This document shows positions 15,183 through 23,990 of a DNA stretch of 64,000 nucleotides, piece after piece; within the stretch, counting starts at the first letter, position 1, and every line of letters begins with the position of its first letter. Location: positions 124,001 through 188,000 of the forward strand of contig JADJVZ010000014.1 of NCBI GenBank assembly GCA_016716635.1, given 5' to 3'. The notes below the pieces were generated by a model. That model was not told the origin of the DNA, did not search any database, and worked only from the letters and a program-made list of their open reading frames with translations. The stretch is from Micropruina sp. (GTDB lineage: Bacteria > Actinomycetota > Actinomycetes > Propionibacteriales > Propionibacteriaceae). The translations under genes were made by a program, and so were the position numbers.

Positions 15183-15655
15183 CGTGAAGCGACCGCAAAC
15201 ACAACCACGTAGAAGATCACGACCAGGACGAGGGCGATGGCGTAGCCGATCACGCTCCAGATAGCCCACTTCTTGGCGTTCGCCGCGGACTGCTGGGCGC
15301 CAGCGAAGTCACCCGTCGCCCACTTGGTGTTCACCTGGGTCGAGTAGACGATCGACACGATGCCGGCTGGCAAGCAGCAGAACACGGTCGACAAGATGGC
15401 CCACACCAGGAAGTTGTCCGGCGGGGGACCGGCCTGCGCGTAGGGGTTGGAGCCGTAGGTCTGGCCGTAGCCAGCGCCACCGTAGCCCTGCTGGGGGGAA
15501 CCGGTGGGCGGCATGCCAGCGGTCCAGTTGCCTTGTGGCTCCTGCGGGTTTTGGCCGTAGGCAGGCGGCGGGGTTTGGCCATAAGGCTGCTGCGGGTTCT
15601 GGCCGTAGGGAGGCTGAGCGCCGCCCGTGTTGTCGTAACCATTGGGCTCGGTCAT
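15179..15655 (-). CDS. CD225/dispanin family membrane protein with Pro/Gln/Tyr-rich N-terminus
   Basis: Encodes 158 residues from ATG at 15655 (AAGGAGAT upstream). Residues ~1-75 are disordered, with repeated PYGQNPQ-like units rich in Pro, Gln, Gly and Tyr. The CD225 part follows: helix ~80-102 (FLVWAILSTVFCCLPAGIVS), the loop VYSTQVNTKWATGDFAGAQQSAANAKKW given here only as landmark, and a second helix ~135-155. CD225 proteins sit at membranes; eukaryotic relatives alter membrane fusion. The bacterial role is unclear. It is translationally coupled to the DUF2752 gene. Confidence 0.88.
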   Translation of the reverse strand: MTEPNGYDNTGGAQPPYGQNPQQPYGQTPPPAYGQNPQEPQGNWTAGMPPTGSPQQGYGGAGYGQTYGSNPYAQAGPPPDNFLVWAILSTVFCCLPAGIVSIVYSTQVNTKWATGDFAGAQQSAANAKKWAIWSVIGYAIALVLVVIFYVVVFAVASR

Positions 15656-15733
15656 CGAAGATCTCCTTGAATGCTTTTCGCGCACATCAGGCGCGACAAG
15701 AAGGCTATCCCCTTGCAGAGCCAGGTGGGGTTT

Positions 15734-17083
15734 TTAGAGCGCCAACCGGGCGCGGACCACCGCGGCGAGGCGTTCGGCCACTTCCGCCGCCTTTTCGGGG
15801 GTTTCCGCCTCAACCATCACTCGCACCAAAGGCTCGGTGCCCGAAGGGCGCAACAGCACCCGACCGCGATCACCCAACTCGCGCCCCGCGGCGGAAACGG
15901 CGGCGTTGAGCTCGGGATCGAGGCCAGCACGGGCGCGGTTGACGTTCGGGACGTTGACCATCACCTGCGGCAAGCGGGTCACGATCGAGGCCAGGTCCGC
16001 CAAGGTGCTTCCCGTGCGATGCATCCGGGCCGCCAGGTGAAGGGCGGTGAGGACGCCGTCGCCGGTCGTGGCGAACTCGCTCATGATGACGTGGCCGGAC
16101 TGCTCCCCGCCCAGGGAGAACCCGTTGGCGTTCATGGCCTCCAGGACGTACCGGTCGCCTACCTTCGTCACTTCCACCCGAATGCCCGCGTTCCGCATGG
16201 CGATCAGGAAGCCCAGGTTGCTCATCACCGTGGCGACCACGGTGTCGCTGTGCAGGGCCCGTTGCTCGCGCATGGCGAGGGCCAACACCGCCAGGATTTG
16301 ATCGCCGTCGACGACCTCCCCCGCAGCGTCCACGGCCAAGCATCGGTCGGCGTCGCCGTCGAGACCGACACCGAGATCGGCGCCGAGATCCACGACGGCG
16401 CGCTGCAGGTCGCCGAGGTGCGTCGAGCCGCACTTGTCGTTGATGTTGAGGCCGTTGGGGCTGGCGTGGATCGCCGTCACCGTGGCACCGAGGCGCCGGA
16501 ACGCGGCCACGGAGGTCTCGGAAGCCGCGCCGTTGGCGCTGTCCACCACCACGTGCAGCCCGGCGAGACTCGCGTCGGGGCCGAGGCTGCCCACCAGGTG
16601 GGTGACGTAGGCATCAACGGCTGCTTCGTCGGTGCGGACGCGACCCACGGCGTCGCCCACGGGCCGCTGCCAGGGCTCGCCGAGGTGGTCCTCGATGGCG
16701 TCTTCGAGGTCGTCGTCGAGTTTGACCCCGCCGCGCTTGAAGAACTTGATGCCGTTGTCGGGCATCGGATTGTGGCTGGCGGAGAGCATGACCCCCAGGT
16801 CAGCGTTCAGGTGATCGACCAGCCACGCGACAGCGGGGGTCGGGAGAACGCCAAGCCTGACGACGTCCACTCCTGCGGAGGCGAGCCCAGCGACCACCGC
16901 GGCCTCCAGGAATTCACCCGAAGCGCGGGGATCGCGACCCACGAGCGCGACGGGACGGGTGCCAAAGACACCCACCTCGCCGAGAACGTGAGCGGCGGAG
17001 ACCGCCAAGTCGAGGGCAACCTCGGCCGTGAGGTCGACGTTTGCTCGACCTCGTACCCCGTCCGTTCCAAACAGACGAGCCAT
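15734..17083 (-). CDS. glmM: Phosphoglucosamine mutase
   Basis: Encodes 449 residues, the normal GlmM length. It starts MARLFGTDGVRGRAN. The phosphoserine loop is MLSASHNPMPDNGIKFF (~99-115), the metal site DGDADRCLAVD (~240) and the C-terminal phosphate-binding loop LRPSGTEPLVRVMVE. It converts glucosamine-6-phosphate to glucosamine-1-phosphate in cell-wall precursor synthesis. It follows rpsI by 8 bases in the rplM-rpsI-glmM operon, the usual actinobacterial arrangement. Confidence 0.97.
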   Translation of the reverse strand: MARLFGTDGVRGRANVDLTAEVALDLAVSAAHVLGEVGVFGTRPVALVGRDPRASGEFLEAAVVAGLASAGVDVVRLGVLPTPAVAWLVDHLNADLGVMLSASHNPMPDNGIKFFKRGGVKLDDDLEDAIEDHLGEPWQRPVGDAVGRVRTDEAAVDAYVTHLVGSLGPDASLAGLHVVVDSANGAASETSVAAFRRLGATVTAIHASPNGLNINDKCGSTHLGDLQRAVVDLGADLGVGLDGDADRCLAVDAAGEVVDGDQILAVLALAMREQRALHSDTVVATVMSNLGFLIAMRNAGIRVEVTKVGDRYVLEAMNANGFSLGGEQSGHVIMSEFATTGDGVLTALHLAARMHRTGSTLADLASIVTRLPQVMVNVPNVNRARAGLDPELNAAVSAAGRELGDRGRVLLRPSGTEPLVRVMVEAETPEKAAEVAERLAAVVRARLAL

Positions 17084-17091
17084 GGCAGGCG

Positions 17092-17604
17092 TCAGCGCTT
17101 GCTGTACTGCGGGGCCTTGCGGGCCTTCTTCAGGCCAGCCTTCTTGCGCTCCTTGACGCGGGCGTCGCGGGTGAGCAAGCCGGCCTTCTTCAGGGCCGGG
17201 CGGCTCGCCTCAACGTCAGCGAAGTTGAGCGCGCGGGCGATGCCCAGACGCAGGGCACCAGCCTGGCCGGTGACTCCGCCGCCGACGATCTTCGCGGAGA
17301 CGTCGTAAGAACCGACGACCGCCGCGGTCACGAAGGGCTCGGACACGGTCTGCTGGTGCAACTTGTTGGGGAAGTAATCCTCAAGGCTGCGGCCATTGAT
17401 CGTCCAGCGACCCGAGCCGGGAACCAGACGAACGCGCGCGATGGCCTGCTTGCGGCGACCCGTGGCAGCCGTGTTGGTCACGACGGCGGGGCGGCCACCG
17501 GGGAGAGCCACGGCCTCCTCGGCCTCGGCGCGGTAGGCGATCTCACGATCGTCCTCAACGAACGGGGCGAGCTCTTCGGTGAAGGTGTCTGCGGAGTCGG
17601 TCAC
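17092..17604 (-). CDS. rpsI: 30S ribosomal protein S9
   Basis: Encodes 170 residues from GTG at 17604, with AAGGA 6 bases upstream. The S9 core begins at TGRRKQAIARVRLVPGSG and ends in the tRNA-contacting C-terminus QYSKR. Residues 1-50 are an acidic actinobacterial extension not found in short S9 proteins. An alternative GTG at 17622 adds six residues but overlaps the rplM stop and lacks a ribosome binding site. Confidence 0.97.
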   Translation of the reverse strand: MTDSADTFTEELAPFVEDDREIAYRAEAEEAVALPGGRPAVVTNTAATGRRKQAIARVRLVPGSGRWTINGRSLEDYFPNKLHQQTVSEPFVTAAVVGSYDVSAKIVGGGVTGQAGALRLGIARALNFADVEASRPALKKAGLLTRDARVKERKKAGLKKARKAPQYSKR

Positions 17605-17618
17605 GGTGGTTCCTTGCT

Positions 17619-18062
17619 TCACTGAGCGATCTGGGTGAGCGTGTAGGGCTTGGGCTGCTGAGCCTCGTGCGGGTGATCCGCACCGGCGTAAACCTTCAGC
17701 TTCTTCACGGACTGCCGGGAGAGCTTGTTCTTGGGCATCATGCCCCAGACGGCGAGCTCGACAGCCTTGCGCGGGTCGTTGGCGAGCAGGTCGCCGTACG
17801 ACACGGACTTGAGGCTGCCCGGGCGAGTGGTGTGGCGGTACGCCATCTTGTTGGTCGCCTTGTTACCCGTGAGGGCGATCTTGTTGGCGTTGATGACGAC
17901 GACGAAGTCGCCACCGTCGACGTGAGGCGCGAATGTTGGCTTGTGCTTACCGCGGAGCAAAGTAGCGGCGGTGGTTGCCAAACGACCGAGGACCACATCG
18001 GTGGCGTCGATCACGTGCCAGGTCCTGGTGATTTCGCCAGGCTTGGGGCTGTACGTAGACAC
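17619..18062 (-). CDS. rplM: 50S ribosomal protein L13
   Basis: Encodes 147 residues from GTG at 18062. The L13 motifs WHVIDATDVVLGRLAT, GDFVVVINANKIALTG and MMPKNKLSRQ are all present. L13 is an early-assembling protein of the large subunit. It is first in the rplM-rpsI-glmM operon. The 220-base gap upstream, shared with the divergent EF-G2 gene, should hold both promoters; I could not fix the rplM one. Confidence 0.97.
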   Translation of the reverse strand: MSTYSPKPGEITRTWHVIDATDVVLGRLATTAATLLRGKHKPTFAPHVDGGDFVVVINANKIALTGNKATNKMAYRHTTRPGSLKSVSYGDLLANDPRKAVELAVWGMMPKNKLSRQSVKKLKVYAGADHPHEAQQPKPYTLTQIAQ

Positions 18063-18247
18063 AGTCGTTGACTATCTTCCCTGAGTTAGCTGCTTCGGCG
18101 TGCGCGGGCGTCCGGAGAGCGCGCGAATGCGCAACAGCGACAAAGATTACCGTGCCCCCCGGGGTGGGTCAAAACGTCGCTGCCCCCCGCCTCAGAGTGA
18201 GGATCTCAGAGTGCACGAAGACCGGCATCCCGCCTAGCGGCACTCGG

Positions 18248-18276
18248 TTGCAGGGGACCCCCTACGCGGGCAGAGT
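18248..18276 (+). promoter_or_regulatory. Promoter of the EF-G2 gene
   Basis: TTGCAG (18248-18253), a 17-base spacer and CAGAGT (18271-18276) form a reasonable sigma-A promoter. The -10 ends 6 bases before ATG 18283, suggesting a leaderless message. The alternative GTG at 18277 would abut the -10 and is less likely. Confidence 0.45.
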
Positions 18277-18282
18277 GTGTGC

Positions 18283-20373
18283 ATGGTTTCAAAGGTGAAC
18301 GCCGCGACAGGTCAAGTGTCGGATCCCGATGACGTCCGCAACGTCGTCCTGATCGGAAACGCCGGGTCCGGTAAGACGTCATTGTTCGAACAGATTCTCA
18401 AGACGCGCCTGACTGGGTACCGCGGCGAGAAGGACGACGCCGAGCGCGCGGCCCAGCTGTACCTCGCCTCGTTTGTCACCGGGGACGTCTTCGTCAATCT
18501 GTTGGACGCCCCCGGCCATCCCGACTTCGTCGGTGACTTGCGCGCCGGGATCCGTGCCGCCGACGCCGCCGTCTTCGTGATCTCAGCAGCGGACGGCGTC
18601 GACGCGTCCGCTCAAACCCTTTGGCAGGAGTGCGCGGCCGCCAACCTGCCTCGCGTGATCGCCCTGACCAAGTTGGACGTGGGGCACGCCGATTTCGATT
18701 CCTCTGTCGCCGAGTGCCAGGCCGCCTTTGGGGAGGGCGTCGTGCCCACCCACGTGCCCGTCATGTCCGCCCCCGGCGTGCTGTCAGGCAATATCGGCCT
18801 CCTGTCGCTCCTGGAGCACGACTACTCCGACGGCAAGGTCGTGGAGCGTGCGGTGAAGGCGGACGACAGCCACGTTGAGGCCTACCGCGGCCCGCTGATC
18901 GAGGGGCTGATCCAAGAAGCGGAGGACGACTCGCTGATGGATCGCTACCTGGGCGGCGAAGAGCTCGACACCGAGTACCTGCTCGACGACCTCATGAAGG
19001 CCGTGGCGTCCGCCAACCTCTACCCCGTGGTGCCCGTCAGCTCGGCGACCGGAGTCGGCGTCGAGGAACTGATCCGCCTCATCGAACACGGCTTCCCCAC
19101 ACCGTCCCTGCACCCCAACCCGGTCGCCACGACACCCGATGGGAAGCCCTTCGGGGACGTTTTGAGCAATGCGGACGGTCCGTTGGTGGCCCAGGTCATC
19201 CGGACGACCACAGACCCGTTTGCGGGCCGCCTGTCGATGGTCCGCATCTTCTCGGGGACGCTCAAGAACGACGACGTGCTGCACGTCTCGGGGCACCGGT
19301 CGCGCTTCGCCGGCAAGGCCGACACTGATCACCCCGATCACGACAACGAGGAGCGCATCGGCCTGATGTCAGGGGCGGTTGGCACCGACCTCAAGGCCCG
19401 CAACAAGGCCATCGCCGGGGAGATCGTGATGGTGCCCAAGCTGACCACCGCGGAAACCTCCGACACCCTCTCGGACAAGGCCCACCCCGCGGTCGTCGCG
19501 AACTGGAAGCTGCCCGATCCGTTGTTGCCGCTCGCGATCCGGGCGGCCACCCGGAACGACGAAGACAAGTTGGCAGCCGCCTTGGCCCGGCTGGCGCTCG
19601 AAGACGCGAACGTCCGCCTCGACCGCACTGGCGGCGACCAGTTGGTGTTGTGGACGACCGGTCAGGCTCACGCCGATCTCCTGGTCGCCCGCCTCAACGA
19701 CCGATACGGCGTCAAGGTCGTCCAGGAGGATCTGAAGATCCCGCTGCGGGAGACGTTCATCGCGAAGACCGCCGCGCTCGGACGGCACGTCAAGCAATCG
19801 GGTGGTCACGGGCAGTACGCCGTGTGCAACATCGAGGTCGAGCCGCTCCCCCGCGGTGCTGGCTTCGAGTTCGTGGACAAGGTTGTCGGCGGGGCGGTAC
19901 CCCGGCAGTTCATTCCGTCGGTCGAGAAGGGCGTCCGCAGCCAGCTCGACAAGGGCGTCCTCGCGGGCTTCCCGATGGTGGACGTGCGCGTCACACTCAC
20001 CGACGGCAAGTCGCACTCCGTGGATTCCTCCGACATGGCCTTCCAGATGGCGGGCTCGCTCGCCATGAAGGAGGCGGCCTCAGTGAAGACCGTGGCGCTG
20101 TTGGAGCCCATCGACTTGGTCACCATCACCGTCGGCGAGGAGTACCTCGGCGCCACGATGACGGACGTCTCCGGACGCCGCGGCCAGGTGCTCGGCTCCG
20201 ATTCGGAGAACCACAAGGCGATCATTCGGGCCCTGGTGCCGGCCTCCGAACTGTCCCGCTACGCCATTGACCTGCGCGGCATCGCCCACGGCACTGGCAG
20301 CTTCAGCCGCGAGTTCCATGCCTACGAATTGCTGCCATCCAACCTGGTCGAGGGCTACGTCAAGAAGGCGTAA
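18283..20373 (+). CDS. fusA2: Elongation factor G-like protein EF-G2
   Basis: Encodes 696 residues with the full EF-G domain plan. The GTP-binding motifs are GNAGSGKTSL (G1), DAPGHPDFVGD (G3) and TKLD (G4, where canonical EF-G has NKxD). The back half includes the domain IV segment GGHGQYAVCNIEVEPLP and a C-terminal GTGSFSREFHAYE. This matches the actinobacterial EF-G2 group (M. tuberculosis fusA2), which lacks a proven translocase role. The canonical fusA is not in the window. It is monogenic and ends at a large hairpin. Confidence 0.92.
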   Translation: MVSKVNAATGQVSDPDDVRNVVLIGNAGSGKTSLFEQILKTRLTGYRGEKDDAERAAQLYLASFVTGDVFVNLLDAPGHPDFVGDLRAGIRAADAAVFVISAADGVDASAQTLWQECAAANLPRVIALTKLDVGHADFDSSVAECQAAFGEGVVPTHVPVMSAPGVLSGNIGLLSLLEHDYSDGKVVERAVKADDSHVEAYRGPLIEGLIQEAEDDSLMDRYLGGEELDTEYLLDDLMKAVASANLYPVVPVSSATGVGVEELIRLIEHGFPTPSLHPNPVATTPDGKPFGDVLSNADGPLVAQVIRTTTDPFAGRLSMVRIFSGTLKNDDVLHVSGHRSRFAGKADTDHPDHDNEERIGLMSGAVGTDLKARNKAIAGEIVMVPKLTTAETSDTLSDKAHPAVVANWKLPDPLLPLAIRAATRNDEDKLAAALARLALEDANVRLDRTGGDQLVLWTTGQAHADLLVARLNDRYGVKVVQEDLKIPLRETFIAKTAALGRHVKQSGGHGQYAVCNIEVEPLPRGAGFEFVDKVVGGAVPRQFIPSVEKGVRSQLDKGVLAGFPMVDVRVTLTDGKSHSVDSSDMAFQMAGSLAMKEAASVKTVALLEPIDLVTITVGEEYLGATMTDVSGRRGQVLGSDSENHKAIIRALVPASELSRYAIDLRGIAHGTGSFSREFHAYELLPSNLVEGYVKKA

Positions 20374-20385
20374 CGCCCCACACGC

Positions 20386-20420
20386 ATCGCGGCCCCCGGA
20401 TCTCATCCGGGGGCCGCGAT
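20386..20420. terminator. Large hairpin between convergent genes
   Basis: A 16-bp perfect stem (20386-20401 with 20405-20420) and a 3-base loop lie between the fusA2 stop and the convergent surface-protein stop at 20434. No T-tract follows on either strand. The symmetry suggests a bidirectional terminator or mRNA 3'-end stabiliser. Confidence 0.7.
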
Positions 20421-20433
20421 GGTTGTGCAGGGG

Positions 20434-21420
20434 CTACTTCAGGAAGTAGCCCGCCACATCCGCCAACAGATACGTCGTACCCGCGGACTGGTTCGCCAAC
20501 TTCACCTTGCCGTCCGTGCCACCCACCTTCGTGATCGTCAGGTTCGGATACGTGTCACCCGTCACAAAGTTCAGGTTCGACGCCGTCGGGACGCTCACAT
20601 CAGATGGGTACACCGTGATGTTGCCCGCCTGCGACGGACCCGTCTCCGTCACGTTCAGCACCACCGCACCCACACCCGAGGCGGGCACCGGAGCATTACC
20701 TGTGACCTGCAACGCGATCGAGGCCTGCGCAGCCACCGCCCCCACCGGACCCGGACCAAACCGGGTATCCAACAGACGCGTCGGGGTCACCGGCACAAAC
20801 ATGCCCGGCAACGTCGCCGCCCCCGCCAAGTAATAGCCCGCCACATCCACAATCAAATGCGTCGACCCCGCCGACTGATTCGCCAACGACACGTTCCCGT
20901 CCGCACTGACCTTGACCGTCACCAGATTCGGACGAGTATCCCCCGGCACAAAGTTCAGATTCGACGCCGTCGGAACCGCCACATCCGACGGGTACACCGT
21001 GATATTCCCCGCCTGCGACGGACCCGTCTCCGTCACATTGAGGACCACAGCCCCCACACCCGAAGCCGGAACCCCACCCGTCCCCGTCACCTTCAACGTG
21101 ACACTCCCCTGCGGAGCCACCGCACCCACCGGACCCGGACCAAACCGCGTATCCAACAAGCGCGACGGCGTCACCGGCACAAATGCACCAGGAGCAGATG
21201 GGGTACCCGCCACGTAGTAGCCCGCCACATCGGCAATCAACTGGGTCGAACCCGCCGACTGGTTGGCCACCTTCACCTTGCCGTCGGCACCCAGCTTCAC
21301 CGTCACCAAATTCGGCACCGTCTGGCCGGGACCAAAATTCAAGTTCGACGCCGTGGGAACACTGACATCCGAGGGGTACACCGTGATGTTCCCGGCATTC
21401 GCAGGAGCTACCACCGTCAC
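20434..21420 (-). repeat. Long near-identical direct repeat, copy 1 (with 27623-28610)
   Basis: This part encodes the C-terminal repeats of paralogue 1. Over almost 1 kb it matches the corresponding part of paralogue 3 base for base with few differences, including synonymous positions. Identity fades toward the FlgD-like module. Paralogue 2 (23991-24980) encodes the same modules but differs at many silent sites. This points to recent gene conversion or unequal exchange between paralogues 1 and 3. Boundaries are by eye. Confidence 0.75.
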
Positions 21421-23862
21421 GTTCAAGACCACCGCTGAAGCACCCGAAACAGGAACACCACCCTGCCCCGCGACCTGCAACGACAACGTCCCCTGAGCCG
21501 CCACCGCGCCCACTGGACCCGGACCGAACCGCGTATCCAAAATCCGCGACGGCGTCACCGACACAAACGCGCCGGCGACCAAGCCCGTGCTATTCGTCAC
21601 CACCACGCTGCCAGCCGCTGCCGACGTCCCATCGACCGCCTTCACTGCACCAGAACCGTCCGCACCATTCGCCACCAACGCATACGTGTACGTCCCCGAC
21701 GGCACCAACGCGCCGCCGTCAGACTTCCCGTCCCAGGACAACCGCAACGACCCATCCGCCGACGCCGGCGTCGCCAGCGTCCGGACAGTCGTCCCCGAAC
21801 CGTCCTTGATCACCAATGAACCAGCCGCCAGAGCCTTCGTCGTGTCCACCTCAACCGCCCACGACGACGAAGCCGACATGTCAAACGTGGCCGAAGCCAG
21901 CCAACCCAACACCCGCGGAGCCGACGTCGACAACGACGAGAAATCCCGCCACACCAAGTCCGTCGCGGTCGCGTAGGCGAGATGGCCGACCCCGTCGGAG
22001 GCCACCGGAGAGGCGGCCGCGAGCGGAAGGGCCGTCTTGGTGCCTGTCGCCGAGTTCCAGAGACTCACGGTGTCGGTCATCGTGTTCAGGTCGCTCTCCG
22101 TGATCAAGGCGTAGCCGTCGCCGGACGCCAAGAAATAGCGAGTGATCGTTGCGGTGTCGTCCAACTCCGCAACCACGGCGCTGGTGCGGAAGTTGTAGAG
22201 CACGAGGCGGTCGGAGTAAAGGCCGCAATAGAGGGCCAGCACATCCCCCCAGACATCGACCATGACACACCCGCCGAGCGACCCCGGGAGCGTGATCGTG
22301 GACGCGGTGCCCGTCGTCACATCGGTCAGGGAGAAGCTGGTCCACGGCGGTCCGGACCCCGCACCCTGCACCTGCAACGATCCGAACTGATAGGCGTTGC
22401 CCGCGGTTCGCAAGGGGGCGCCCCCGCGAACGGAGTAGACCTTGGAGGTGTCCACTCCGTCGAATTGGTTCAGATAGGGGCCGCTCAACGTCGGGTAGAC
22501 GCTCGAGTAGGACGGCACCTCGTTCTGGAAGACGCCCCGGTCATAGTGACGGTAGGGACCCGTCCCGACGCCCACGAGGCGCCCCGTGGAGGCCCCCACC
22601 CACGAGAACTCGTCCGCCAGCAAGGTCTCCGCGCCGAGCCCAGCGCCCGTCACTGGGCGGGTCCAGGTCGGGAACAGCGGCCCGGTCGTCGAGTGCCGGT
22701 TATCGAGGCCTGCCACGGTCGTTGGCGTCACCGCCAGGGTGGTGGGCCTCGCCGGCCGGGTTGGGGTCGGGAACCCGGCGGCCAGCGTGCCATCAGGCTG
22801 CACGCGCTTGACGGTCGTGGTGCCGGTGCTGTCGTGAATGGTCCCGTAAGCGGTGTCGCCCACGAGGCAGGTGCCCAGAACCGAACCGTCCCAACTGGTG
22901 CCGGACGGAACCTGCAGGCTCGCGGCCGAGGAACCACTCATGACGTAGTTGACCTGGGTCGCGACCGACTGACCCGGAACCGTAAAGGAGCGGCGCACGA
23001 TCCCGACGGTGCCGTAGGACGCGAAGGAGAAATCCCAGTGGTCAACGGAATAGCCGTCGTTCGGCGCCATGACCGTGCACACTTCGGCCGACAAATCGAA
23101 GGGGCGGGTGCAAAGGTCCATGGTGCTGCCGAGGCGAATCCAGGAGAGCGCGTTGCTCGAGACCCACACGGGCGCCGCCCCCGAGACCCACGGCCCGGCC
23201 GCCGCCGTCGGGCTCGCCGCCAGCGCCACGACGGGCTGATTGCTGCCATTGAGCCCACTCCAGACCACCGCACCGGTCGGCAAGAGCGTGGGTGTGGGGG
23301 TGGTGACACCACCAGGGACGAGGACGTTGGTGCGGGCGTCGCTGGCAAGATCCAGCGCCTGGAAGCCCACGACGTTGGGCACCGAGAAGAGCCACGTCGA
23401 CTGGTTCATCGTGACCACGGAGTCAGTCGGCGTTTGGGTGTGGACGGTGCTGGTCGTGACGGTGTCCGTCGCGAGGGCATAGGCATCGAGCTGCCAGGCG
23501 GTCGTGAGGTTGCCCCCACCGTCGGACAGGTGCCGCCGCGCCTGCAGGATGCCCGGAGCCGCCCAGAATCCCGGCGCGAAGTTCAACGCCGCCGACTGCC
23601 AGGTCGCACCCGCATCGGTGGTCCGCATGAAGCCCGCGTTGGCCACGGCACCGGCGGATCGATCCGACAGCAGGATGGTTTGCCCGAAGACACCCACCAC
23701 GCCCCAGTTGCCGTACGGCGCGGTGGTCAGGGGGACGTGAACCTCGGTGGCCGCCGTCGCCTTCTGGAGGGGAAGCCCCGCAAACCCCACGACGAGCGCC
23801 ACCCCTAGGAACCAAACTGTCAACCTTCGGGTCCTTGAGCCTTGGTTCAACCTTCTGGGCAT
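20434..23862 (-). CDS. Secreted repeat protein, paralogue 1 of 3
   Basis: Encodes 1142 residues. A signal peptide (~10-37, Arg-rich start, hydrophobic core, cleavage near KATA-A) is followed by a ~650-residue region of short beta-rich units (one with TTDAGATW, a BNR-like hairpin), probably a propeller. Residues ~690-760 form a FlgD-type Ig-like module (LRLSWDGKSDGG, VPSGTYTY). Three ~128-residue C-terminal repeats follow, each with RLLDTRFGPGPVGA, VVLNVT, NITVYPSD, LNF.PG.T and IADVAGYY. The protein ends at GYFLK with no LPXTG, SLH or membrane anchor, so the repeats may bind the wall. Function is unknown. It is last of three tandem paralogues. Confidence 0.8.
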   Translation of the reverse strand: MPRRLNQGSRTRRLTVWFLGVALVVGFAGLPLQKATAATEVHVPLTTAPYGNWGVVGVFGQTILLSDRSAGAVANAGFMRTTDAGATWQSAALNFAPGFWAAPGILQARRHLSDGGGNLTTAWQLDAYALATDTVTTSTVHTQTPTDSVVTMNQSTWLFSVPNVVGFQALDLASDARTNVLVPGGVTTPTPTLLPTGAVVWSGLNGSNQPVVALAASPTAAAGPWVSGAAPVWVSSNALSWIRLGSTMDLCTRPFDLSAEVCTVMAPNDGYSVDHWDFSFASYGTVGIVRRSFTVPGQSVATQVNYVMSGSSAASLQVPSGTSWDGSVLGTCLVGDTAYGTIHDSTGTTTVKRVQPDGTLAAGFPTPTRPARPTTLAVTPTTVAGLDNRHSTTGPLFPTWTRPVTGAGLGAETLLADEFSWVGASTGRLVGVGTGPYRHYDRGVFQNEVPSYSSVYPTLSGPYLNQFDGVDTSKVYSVRGGAPLRTAGNAYQFGSLQVQGAGSGPPWTSFSLTDVTTGTASTITLPGSLGGCVMVDVWGDVLALYCGLYSDRLVLYNFRTSAVVAELDDTATITRYFLASGDGYALITESDLNTMTDTVSLWNSATGTKTALPLAAASPVASDGVGHLAYATATDLVWRDFSSLSTSAPRVLGWLASATFDMSASSSWAVEVDTTKALAAGSLVIKDGSGTTVRTLATPASADGSLRLSWDGKSDGGALVPSGTYTYALVANGADGSGAVKAVDGTSAAAGSVVVTNSTGLVAGAFVSVTPSRILDTRFGPGPVGAVAAQGTLSLQVAGQGGVPVSGASAVVLNVTVVAPANAGNITVYPSDVSVPTASNLNFGPGQTVPNLVTVKLGADGKVKVANQSAGSTQLIADVAGYYVAGTPSAPGAFVPVTPSRLLDTRFGPGPVGAVAPQGSVTLKVTGTGGVPASGVGAVVLNVTETGPSQAGNITVYPSDVAVPTASNLNFVPGDTRPNLVTVKVSADGNVSLANQSAGSTHLIVDVAGYYLAGAATLPGMFVPVTPTRLLDTRFGPGPVGAVAAQASIALQVTGNAPVPASGVGAVVLNVTETGPSQAGNITVYPSDVSVPTASNLNFVTGDTYPNLTITKVGGTDGKVKLANQSAGTTYLLADVAGYFLK

Positions 23863-23990
23863 GAGGACCTCACAGACTCGCGGGTGGCAGCGCTGTCAAT
23901 TATCGACCTGGAACCGCAACCCGCGACCGTGGGTGAATTGCGCAGTGGTGGCCTTCTGGCTCGCCGCCTCAGCACCACTGAGAGGCGCGG